Assembly: GCA_029931535.1 (NCBI GenBank)
Contig: JAQPZY010001686.1
Coordinates: 9,053,001-9,117,000, forward strand
Origin: Margaritifera margaritifera
Lineage: Eukaryota > Mollusca > Bivalvia > Unionida > Margaritiferidae
Direction of reading: 5' to 3'
Length of the DNA stretch: 64,000 nucleotides
The notes below the pieces were generated by a model. That model worked only from the letters and a program-made list of their open reading frames with translations. It searched no databases and was not told where the DNA came from. Made by a program: the position numbers and the translations under genes. Below, piece after piece: positions 40,701 through 52,700 of this stretch; the stretch's first letter is position 1, and every line of letters starts with the position of its first letter.

Positions 40701-43700
40701 TTACAAAATTAAACATCAATTCATAAGCAGCACAAAAACATATTGTTTAGAATGTCTTTATGAATTTTTTATACTGCAATTTAAAATTGAAGACAAACAA
40801 TTTTTGTGAGGACACATTTTATGACATGACTCTAAATATTATGACTGTCCTGAACGTTTGGCATGCTTTAGGACCATTGTTCTAACATCAGGCTGAACCA
40901 CCTGAAACATTGAGCTATATAAAATTCATCCTCTTATTTTATACATAATATGAGGTTGTGATTGATATAAAAGAAATGACATGAATGAACAAGCTACCTT
41001 TTTCTTGGCCATCAGCTGTATGGCAGACTTAGCCTCAGGAGCGTCTTGGGACACATGATCTAACAACATGTAACGTTTCTCCTTGGAAATGTTAAGGACA
41101 TCCAGCAACACACTCATTTCTGTCAAGGCAGCCCTATCAAAGTGATAAATGAACTAGACATGGAAGCCATACAAATTATCCACATTTTCATAGTATTATC
41201 AAAGAAATTGTGACTTTTAACCAGTAACCCCTCCCCTCATTTCTTCTGGGATTGCATTCATGATCTGAAACTTTGTTGTCATAGACTCATCCTCATAAAC
41301 CATCATACCAAATATGATCACTCTCTGTTAATCAGTGTAGACAGAATTAGGATTACACATATACAATCCCTCCTGTCAGACTGTATTCATGATTCAAGCA
41401 TCCAAAACCTTCCGTCATATGGCTCAGGCCAACCAGGGTCAGCTGCCTCAGTGTGTCTTTGGGAAAGGCACTTAGCTCCCATTTTTCCTCAACACAATAT
41501 AGCCAATAATGCATTGAAAGTCAAGTTTTTTAAAGAAAAGAAAAAAACAAAAACAATCATTGTCATCTAAAAAATTTTAATGTAGATCTACCCTTGGGAA
41601 TACAGTGAAACTTCATCCTTTGGTTATATTTTAAAAATGCCAGGATAGATCTATCCTTGGGAATACAGTGAAAATTCATCCTTTGGTTATATTTTTAAAA
41701 TGCCATGATTTCATAGATGCACTTCAAATAATCTCTTACTCATGACAACAAGAGTATCATGAATGATACATTATACATCAGCCGAGTGTATAATAGTCCT
41801 TTATAAGGGGGCACTAGTATAGCAGAGTTGATTCTGGAGATTATTGACAAACAGGTCGCAATGACCTGGACCTTTGGTCAAGATATGTGGTCTTGAACTA
41901 AAGTTTTTGTGCAAAAACCATGACTTTGACCTTTACATCCCAAAATTAAGGCTTCATTATGCCATCTTTATGTCAGGAACTTATTCTATAACAGAAGTTA
42001 TTGTGTAAAACCCATATTTCATTGAATTATAATGACCCTGACCTTAGACCTTTTGACCCTAAAATCAAAAGGCCTTTCCCATACCTTAAGTGCAAACCCT
42101 TCAAATACTTTGGTCAATATAAATTGTCTATAACTAAAGTTATTATGCAAAACCATTTTTCTTCAAGTCACTGTGACCTTTGACCTTTTGATCCCAAAAT
42201 AAATAGACTTCTTTCTTACCCAAAGTCTAAGCCATCCACAAACTGGTGAAGGTGCATGGTTGAGAACTGAAATTTTGTGCGGAAACTATTTTTCATTTTT
42301 CTGCCAGTGATCTTGACCTTTGAGTATTTCACCCCCAAAATCAACCGGCTTCTACCTTGCTCCAAGCACAATCCATCCACAAAGTTTAGTCCAAGTCTGT
42401 GATGTAGAACTGATGTTATTGTGCAAAAACTATTTTTCTTCTTTCAGTCAATTAGCTTAATCTTTCGCCGTTTTACCCCAAAATAAATAGACTTCTTCCT
42501 TACCCCAAATGCAAGGGATCCACAAAGTTTGGTCCTGATCTGTGATGTAAAACTAATTTTGTTATGCAGAAATGTAGTTTGATGGTGGTGGGGGAGACTA
42601 ATTTGAATTATGTAATAATTACCTGCTATTATAGCCCAATTCCCTTAGCTACTGAGCAATCATTTTCATTGAAAAGAAAAAGAAAATCTGCAACTGAGAC
42701 AGCAGATTCAGCCTCAGCGGCAATTTCCTGGGATCACTGACCAACAGGTCTTGGAGATCAATGAACCACAATCACAGGGGTTACAATATGAGCCATGACT
42801 TGGAAGTCCTTACTCAGTGAAGAACCTGAAGGATTATTCTGAAAGGTGGGAAAGTGATGGCGTACATTCAATCCCACCTCAGACAGAATGCATCCACTGC
42901 CCATGCATTCAGGTCTGACAATGAAGAGATATAAAGAGGAAGCTTGTTGTTGAACCTCATTGTAAACAAATCTACCAATGCCTTTTCCACTGATAAAAAG
43001 GTGTCTCTGCTACCGACTGGTGTAGAGACTATTCCACAAGGACTGCTCACCCCTGTCTGGACAAGCTGTGTGCCAGAAAATTCCTCTTGCTTGGAATGTG
43101 GCAGACTCTGAGAGTGTTCTTCTCTGAATATGTCCAACAGAGTAGGTTCCAGACTTCGCAGCAGAGGATAGGGCATAAGTCCCCCCCCCCCCGATGACTG
43201 AGGTATGACTGACGTGGGGTCCATAGTGACTATGATGCCATCTTGTACGGTTGACACAGCCTTGAAGTGCTAGAAAAACAGCCTGCACTTCTAGATAGTT
43301 GATGTGAAGGGAAGATTTCGCCAGTAACCACAGGCCCTGCATGACTACTCCCTGGGACTTTAGGTTAGCACCACAGCCTGATTCTGAGGCACTGGTGTAA
43401 AGGAAGGATTGAAGATCTGGAGCGTAAATCGGAACTCCAGTCAGAACCTGCCCTGATTTTTCCACAAACTCAGAGGGTGAAGAAGCAAGAACTAGAGGGT
43501 CGCATATGAAGCCTTCCATGGGGAACTAAGTTCACTGCACATTTAAAGTGTCCAGGAGAGAAGGTAGAGATAAGCAGACAACAAAGTATTTCCATCAATC
43601 TTGCTAAGAGAGCAAGGATTTGCGAGATCCTTTTGGGAGGAACATGGACAATTCCTTGACAGGTGAGGCAATTCATCCCAATGTAGATTTAATTCTGAGA

Positions 43701-46700
43701 AGGGATCAGATCTGACTTCTCCAGACTGGGGATTAGGCCTAGACAAGTCACTGTCTCACAACCGAGTGACAGATCCCTCAGAAGGGCACATGTAAGAACA
43801 ATATGCATCAAGCAGCTATCAAAGTACTTGAGAATGGAAAACCCTAAGAACCTTAATGAGCCATTATTACACCCATCACTCTGGTGAAAGCTCTGGAAAT
43901 GGAAGCTAGGCCAAAAGGAAAAGCCCAAATTGGAAGATCTCCTGTCCCAGACAAAACCATGAAACTTTCCTGTGGGCTGCAAAGATGGGGATGTGAAGAC
44001 AAGCATAATGGAGGATCTATGGAGACTGCCCAGTTGTTCAGCCTGATAGCATTCCTGACTGAAGGCAGCTGTCTCCAGCTTGAACCACTCTTCCAGAAGG
44101 AATTTGTTCAAAGGGAAAGATCAATGAGGAGTTTTTTTTTAAAAAAAAAACATCCCACATCCTCTTTGAAACTAACACCCGGGAATTAAATCCTGGACAC
44201 TGTATGTTTTTGCCATTCCTGAGAAGGGTGTACACCTCTTCCTGTTAAAAAACAAACTAGGAATCCTTGAAAGTGGTAGCATATCCTGGAAGCATAGCTG
44301 GTAACTCTCCCTTATTGTGTAAAGGACACTTGCATCATCCAAGTGGTCCAACCAAGCCTCTGAAAAAAGGCTTAATCTGCCACCTACTGGGATGCGGGGA
44401 AGAGGAGTACTTGGCTGGAAAGGGTGCGACTCCCTAGGAGTGATTGTCTCATTCCTTAGGGAAGGATAGACTTCCTCCCCTGGCCCCTACAGCCACCTCG
44501 TCACGAGAAAGATAACAGGAAAGGAGTTTTAAACTGGGACTGATTTCAGTTCTTATAGTTTCCCTGCTTAAAGCTTTGATGAGGGGGAACCATGGACCTT
44601 TCGGAATGAGGATGTTTCTTAGCCAGTTTAGCAGGGCCAAGTACCGCAACCAGGAACCGGTGTTGCTAATCTCTCAGATCTTGAGAGGTCACTGTAGGGA
44701 TTAGAATAACATCTCTGTATAAAGAAAGGCAGCCCTCAAAAGTTTCTTTTTCAGAGATGCTGCCAGGATTTTATCAAAAGGGGGGAGCTCCCCCCTTGTC
44801 ACCAAAATAAGAGGGGAGTAGAAAACAAATGAGGGGGAGGAGGAAATGGCCATAGTTCAATATTTACATAACACATAAATAGATGTCGCTTTCTTTCTTC
44901 CTGCTCCACTCTTTTAAAGCTCTATTGAAATCAAAATCCTTAAAAGATGTCTCCCCTAGCTGTATAAGCATTACTCTGTTTAGTGTTTCAAAGCTTAATC
45001 TGTTCTTTATCTGTGTATGAATATTGTTCTGTGCTGAGAACTCAACTTTCACAATCTGCTTTCTGACGGAACATATGCATAGCTAGCTAAGCCAGCTTGA
45101 ACAAGTTGGGAAACTGTTCTTTATGGTTGTTATGTACAATTTCCCACAGCTCATAGGTATTGTCACTTGGATATATCTGCTCCAAAATAAGATTTTTCAC
45201 TAACAGGAGCTCTGCCAAAGTTTCACTTCCTTAAATCAGTCCTTTGTTGACAACTATGGCAGATTTCTTATATGTTCCATAATGCTGTGTAAGGGTTTTA
45301 AGTCCATCAATCCCAGTCTGATGGTTTGGACAGAGGTATTTTGATCAACTAAATATCCTTACTTTCTAATTTCTTTGTAGATTCTTATTTATTCAATTTT
45401 TATGTTAACCCTTACAGTACCATATAGTTTTGTAGAACAAGATTCCCTCAGGGCTGAATTGTTTGAGAAATGAAAATTGCACTCTACTTTTAAACTACCT
45501 GTATTTTAATTAGGCTTGGTATTCTGCCTTTTCAACATTTAATTTCGAAATACAGCAGAATTAGGGGCTGATCGACATGCTGTCTTTTATTGTCCATCCA
45601 GCATGTACATCGGACTCGTATTCAACATTATTTTTGGGTTAAAAGTCACTCACTGGTATTTCCAGTAACACATTCCAATCTCAAATTTCATATACTTCAA
45701 AACATTAAAAATCATTGTCATCATCACTATCATCAGCCAGTATTTGCCAAACGAAATAGTCATCTGAAGATGAACCATGTTGGGAGTCAGCCATTTTGGG
45801 TTTTCTAGGTGGCCCTTATTTTAAACAAGCATTTCTAAAACTTCCTTGATGAATGCAAGGTTTAAACAGGACAGAATGCATGATCCAGGGCCCAATGTGC
45901 CAATCAAATTTAGTTTAACAACCATTCATGTCAAGCTGAAGTACTCAGATGTGTAAACAATTGCCCACCTGAAAAAAGACATGTTGGGACAAGCACTACG
46001 AGAGCGCTACTGACGGCACGACTTTTGCTGCGACAAGCACTTTAAGGGTTAACAGTTAAATAAAAATTATACACTGCGCAGAGTACATTTTTATATGCTC
46101 AACTTTAAACTAAAATTTGTGGGAGTTCTCATGCATCACTGCTTTCCAAGTGCGTGAATTAATACAAAATTTGCACAATTTGCACACTCGTGCAATCTGG
46201 CAGCATCTCTGTGGAGGGGTATCAACATGATCCCTTCCCCAAGACCGGTCTTCAAAACTGGAACCCTGTTTCCCAAAGGGACTCAATGGAAATATACATC
46301 AAAAGGGATTATTGAACTGATCCCTTCCCCATCACCTGTGGTCAAAACCAGGTACCTGGACTGAAGACCCGTGTTCAATGCCTGACACTTGGTGAACGTC
46401 GCTTAGGACATCACCCAGTGACTGGCGCCTGTTGACTCGGTGCCCAGTGACAGACCTACAACTGTCATTTGATGCATTCCCCTGCACCCTGCATCTAGTC
46501 ACCAGGCAATGACTGGTCAGATGATGCAGACGTTATAGGGGAATCTCTGTTTAGAGAACCCGACTACAATGAACAAGAGCTCTTTTATTTAAATCAAGGT
46601 CTACTTGAGCCAGATGATGACTGCACTTCCCTTGCATTGAGAAGATGGGGCTTGCTATTGGGGGCTGGCAACTTCCCTAAACCAGAAAGTGCCAACGATT

Positions 46701-49700
46701 CCTCCCTCTCGAGAGGCAACACCTTCCTATCAAGAATCAGAATCTCCCCCTTAGTGAAAATGGGTGACTTCCTGATCCCAGAAATCTCGCTAATGGAAGC
46801 TGGCAACTTCCCTACATCGTGAAGTGCCACAGACCCCTCCTGGGAACAGAGGGGATCCTCCAGAGATGAAGAGGAATAAACAGGACCCATCTTCTTTGCC
46901 CTATATGCCCGGCGACTTTTTGGTAAGTCCCAAACCTTGTCAGTCCAAACAAAACAAATGGGGCAGCCATCTTGTGTACACATGCCACGCACGCTAAACT
47001 GGTGGGGGGGGGGGGGGTCCTGTGCCCTACTTTTCATGCCCACATTTACCAACATCTTGAGGCATTACTGATTGCGGAAAGGAATATAATAAAACAATAA
47101 ACCAGAACAATTGGGTATGAATTACTTTCCCTGCCACCACTTACTATTTGAGGGATGAAAGAAAAGAAGCACTGTTTTGCTGGCAATGTATAAAACCCCT
47201 CAAAATCGACTAAAAGTGACACAGATACACACAAGTAAAGCAAGGACTGGGGAGAAAATAACAAATACAACACAAAAAGGATATAATTGACAGTAGAATT
47301 GCCAAAAGACAACAAAATAATGAAGTGTTGAGTGCCTAAGAGACACATGTAGAAATGCACGTAGTCCAAGAAAAAGAAGGATGATATTCCACCAGTTGAA
47401 GTGGACTGAGGTATCAGACTGGGATCATTTTGCTTTCTATTCTAGACATCAAATTACTAATTGGAGGGAATAATGTTCTTAGACTGGGGACTAATAATAG
47501 CAAGTTATTTATCACTGCTATTAAAACCATTTTTCTTCTTTAAGTCAAAGTGACTATACAACCGTTTTTCTTCTTTCAGTCACAGTGACTATGACCCCAA
47601 AATCGATTAGCTTCTTCTTTACCCCAAATGCAACCTAATAGCAGATGGTAGAGAACTCAATTTATCATGCAGAAACGAAAATGGATAGACATCATAACTT
47701 GGCAAGTGTATAAAAAGTATAAACTCAGAGGAATAATTGGGAATTTGGACTCTGACAAGTACAGCTGTCATTACAAAAATTTCTTTAGCACTGAATTATA
47801 TGAAATGAAGTTGAACTGAGCACAGTTTTGCATTCAGATGTTGAAACTGTTATTATTTGTTGAAACTCCTGGCACTGAAAGAACAAAAGAATACTATTAA
47901 ATGTTAAAAGTCCATGTTAGTAATTTTTCTTTTTGCTTTGCTGAAAACTTTTGAAGTATCCAATTTTTGCATGCTGCTAGCTAATACTTAATTTATTATA
48001 TTTCATGCAGAATAGACTCTATGAGCCTTTATTCTATCTCACATCTTTTAAAATTGCATTACACTGCATATTAGTTTTAGAGATGCAGGCTGATTTACTT
48101 AAGCTTGTTCCTGATATTGTCCCATGGCCATAAAGAAGGCTGGACTGCAGCTTTTGATGCTTCCTCCTCTGATTCTTTCTCCCCCTCTGATGTAGGCTTA
48201 CCCTTGTCCTCACTCTCATCTTTGTAAAAATCTATCTTGTGGGCAAGCTTTGCCAAGTTTTCTGACATGGACAAGGGGCTGCAAGATATAAAAAAAACCA
48301 GCAACCTGACAAATTGCTAAGCTCCACTTAACTACCATTATCTGTGATTCAATCGTTGTTTATTCTAAATTCCAACTAACCACCAACCTGTCAAATAGTG
48401 GAATATGTGACTCTGAATTGATAAATGAACTATTATTACAACAGAGATAACCAATGCCTACTCACAAACATAGCACTTCACATAAAATTAAAGTTTCTTA
48501 TTTTCACAATTAATCCCATATGAAATAGTATTATTTGGAGTAGAAACTGAAAATTTCATTAATACTTGGAGTAGTTACTGAAAATTTCATGAAAACTGTT
48601 AAAACATTGAAGTTATAGCCATATGAAGTAGTATTTTATATATAGTGGCAGTCAGCTAGGAGATGGGTTTAGAATCCGAATATACAACAAGCTTTCAATG
48701 TGTCTCTGATTACATAATGTCTCACACCTTCGCCAGTGATAGTTTTGGTTGGTGGTGCATAGGTATCAGCAAATGTCAGAGTTTTACTGACATATGGCGA
48801 TAAGTTAATTATGCCTGGAGTGCAAAACTCATCCGACTCCAAGGCAGCTTGCTTTTCTGAAGGTTAGACAGTTAATTTCATCATATAAAATGTACAAATT
48901 TCAAATTATTGTAACACAATCTTTCATCTAAGTCCCATGACATTTTGATTATAACTCAAAAAAGTCCTCTTAGATAAAAGTTTCAAAGGAAAAACTTTGA
49001 TTTTAATGATAATACTTACTCAATCATAATACCGTAGGAGTACTACCGCTACCTCACAAATCCAGCCCTCCCAGGGTAAAATTTGTAGCTATGGAAGCTA
49101 ATAGTTGTCTGCGCACTCAAGTGGCAGTCACACAGTGATCTCCCCTTGATAATGGGATTGGTGTCAAATCCCATGTAAACTTCAGTTATTACTGGAGAGG
49201 AATTCTCGCTCTCCTAGTAGGATTTCAATATGGAGAGGTTGTGCAGGTATATCCATATTATGATCAGGTAAGTATTATCGTAGAAACATATTTTACTTTA
49301 AATATTTGTTTCTTCTTCATATACATTACCTGATCATAATACCTTAGAATAGGTAAGAGGTGGATGGAGTTACATCCCCTTACCCTGGAGAGGCCATCTC
49401 TGGTTCCCTAATGTATGTGAGGCAGCTTCTAGATTGAAAACCCAGCTGGAGTATTGACTATATATGCCGAGACACAGCTTTAGGAAAAGGGAAAATTTGT
49501 TTGTCCCGCAAATCCAGCCGAAGCCGTCTGACCGCATCCTTAAGAAGCTGCCTAATGACCCCTGCTGGGATGAAAGACCCCTGAGGTAGAAGTTAGTGAA
49601 AATTGACTCTGATCTCCATCCCAGAACTTGTATAATCTCCCATTGTACATAGGAATTGGCGCCAAATCCCATCAATTTGTCATTTATTACTGGTGTGGAT

Positions 49701-52700
49701 TTGTATGCTCTTCCAGTGATATAACCCTAAGGAGGGCTTGGAATCATAATGCATCAGGAGAACTGACAAGATGAGGAGAGAGTTACATCCCCTTACCCTA
49801 GAGGTGGTGCTGTCTCTGGTCCCCTAATGTATGTGATGCAGCTTTGAGTCTCATATGAGATGCAGGCAAGAGTTAGCACATGGTCAGCAAGCAGAGAGCA
49901 CATGTCAACAATGTTTTTATTGGTATCACGTGACTACTGCATATGACGTGCTCTCTGCTTGATGAAGCTGGCTTTCTCCAGTTGCTGTGACAGCAACAGG
50001 TTTCTGGTCGTTGTTCTTGGAAAAATATATTGAAAATCATGCGTCCTTGCATGTCTTGACAAACATTACGTGACTTTCACGTAATATTTTCAAATTATTT
50101 GTACAATAACATCGGAAAGGTTTTTTCTGTTGATATCATGTGACTACTGGACTTCTAATGTCCTGGATACATGTCGGTTGTGAGATTTTTGTAGTCATGT
50201 GAATAGCAATGCAAATGGCATGTACCAGGTTGATTTTCATCAATGCTGTGGTTTCATCTTGTCTGTCAGCAGATTAAAGACATAACAAATGCTATGATTG
50301 AAAATAAATAATCTTTCTATCGATTTCATGCAGGTATGGCTCAATGTAAGGTTCTTTAAGTTTGCTAGTCCCGTTAGTAAGCAGCTACCCTATGCCACCA
50401 CCACACTGTGGCAGCAAATTCCAACTTTTAATAGGCAATGGACTCTGACCCAACATAAATGTCAAAATATCTAAAATGGGGTGGGAAGGGTCAGAGGAAA
50501 CGCAGACCAGGATATTTTAAAATAAAATTTCTGGGGTTGCTAATGGAAATTGGTGCCGCCAGGTTGCCCTGAATATTGTTTTTAATTTTTTATTTTTATC
50601 ATCATTATTTATAGGTGTTTCACTGCAACCAACCAACATGCATTTGAAAGTGATGAAATATATTACATGTGCAAATAATAATAATAGAGACACTACAGTT
50701 GATTTCTAAACCTTGGCCTAATTGTCACATGCCACTCTTACGTCATGTGGCCTTTATTTCAGTGGCATGAACCATGGATGAACTTCCAGAAATAGACAAA
50801 CTTTGACACACTTGGAAAAATGGTAGCTTGCAAATGATATAGAGCATTTATAGACATTTGTCATGACGAATAAAATAAGTAGATATAGTTGAACACTTCC
50901 TATATTGATTTTAATACTCTCTTGCAATATTATAATGCAAGCATTACAAATCACATCAAGGGCACGAACCATGGCAGGTCAAACATACATGAATGAAAGC
51001 TATAGTAAGTTACATTTGTTAATAGTCATCAGAGGAATACATGGTTGAAATGTGATGGGAAAGGAGGAATGCTAAAGTTGGTTAAAGAAGATACAAGTTT
51101 CTTAAATGAAATGAAGCTATATAATCACATTCATCAACATTTGTATATTTTTCTTCCTTTTGTTAAAGAAATATACTCCAACTTTAACTGACTTCATTAT
51201 TTCTTGGCTACCATCACATTTCAACCAACTGAAATGTATGTCAATGGAACTTGAAAACGCATCCACTTGCTCGTGTCAGAATTTGATTCCATTACGAAAA
51301 AGACATCAGAGTAAGTATAGTCTGACTAAAGCAATTCAACTTTAATTTGTGGAAAAGTGTCAATATGGGCTGCCAGGTGTGTGACATATTCCTGAAAATT
51401 TGACCTCTAGTTCCTCTGTCAGTCGACCGGAGATCATGCTATACAATGCCGTTTATTTAAGCAGTAAGACATCAACCCAAACAACATAAATATCAGGGTA
51501 GACATCTTACATATCAGGACTACACCCCCCCAACTCGTTTCAGTTGGAGAAATCACGTCATGTATCATCTCAAAAACACAGTTCAGACTTGATTTTTAAA
51601 TTTCTGGATGTATCTCCACTGAAAAATATCTCAGTTTAGTTGCAAAAATTGATACTTCATTTTTCATGTCCTATGTCTACCTGTGGGTTTAGTCCTATAA
51701 TGTAAGACGTGCACCCTGATATTTATGATGTGGGGCTGCGACATCTTACTACTTACATAAATGGCGTTGTGTAGCGTGATCAGTTGGTTGAAATGCGATG
51801 GGAGCAGAGGAATGCCTAAGTCAATAAAGACGAGATAATTATCTTAAATGAAACAATGCTGCATAATCGCTTTTATCAGCATTAGTATATTTTTCTTTGT
51901 TTCGTTAAAGAAATAAACTCCAACTTTAACTGACTTCGACATTCCCTGGCTCCCAACACATTTCAAGCAACTGAAATGTATGTCAACAGAACTTGAAAAA
52001 TGCATCCACTTGCTTGTGCCAGAATTTGATTCCATCAGGAAAAGACATCCGAGTAAGTATAGTCTGACTACTGTATAGTCGTTTCTCATATTCTTGCAGG
52101 TTCCATAATCTCGCGGTAAATCATATTTCCATAATAAATACAATGGTGCGACACCTTTCTGTTTTGATCCCAGCAACAGCGCAACAAGGAAGTTATCCAA
52201 GAGTTTGAACACCAAATATCAAAGAAATGTTTCATTTTGTGGTAAGTTGGGATGAAAAAATAAAGGATAGAAAAAACAACGAAAATTAAATCCACCTGTA
52301 TTCCTTCCTTCACCACTACACCCATACCAAACACAAAGACAGTAAATAATTTTCCCCTTTAACAGAAAATGGTCATCTGCTTGTCAATGAATGTTACTGA
52401 CGTATCAGAATCACATGACAGCTAATCGCATCGTTTGGTCGGGTGAACAAAAGTACGATAAAAAATAAGGACCATAACTGTATTGAATCCGGCACACTTC
52501 TTTAAAGCACTAAAACTATATTACTTTCATTCTCTGTTGCTTTTGTTTTAAATAAAAATAGTAATACTGCATTATTATGGCATACTACACATTTTCATAT
52601 CTGATAAAGTGAAAATATTGCATAATTATGAAATCTGTCTATTATTTAAGCATCAACCATGGGTAAAATTTTTTAACAGTATGATCAGAACTGACTTTAG

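Larger units (their letters stand above)
44752..46211 (-). mobile_element. hAT element, CAGAGATGCTGCCAG family, copy c (nested in DIRS)
   Basis: Perfect 15 bp ends CAGAGATGCTGCCAG at 44752-44766 and 46197-46211. The internal order matches copy b (G-rich run, GGCCATAGTTCAATATT, C-terminal transposase fragment, TTAA MITE). It separates the DIRS reverse-transcriptase region on its left from a possible DIRS ORF1 on its right. The octamers outside the ends (TTCTTTTT, TGGAGGGG) do not match, so no target duplication survives. Confidence 0.85.

Noticed and set aside
43181..47017. Runs of about 12 C and 14 G as genuine frameshifts in the DIRS ORFs
   Set aside because: Homopolymers of this length are prone to sequencing error, so I did not use them to argue gene state.
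48728..48856. Assigning the orphan exon to MED17 or to SKA3
   Set aside because: It is out of frame for MED17, and the FCTPG motif alone is too little evidence for a kinetochore gene.
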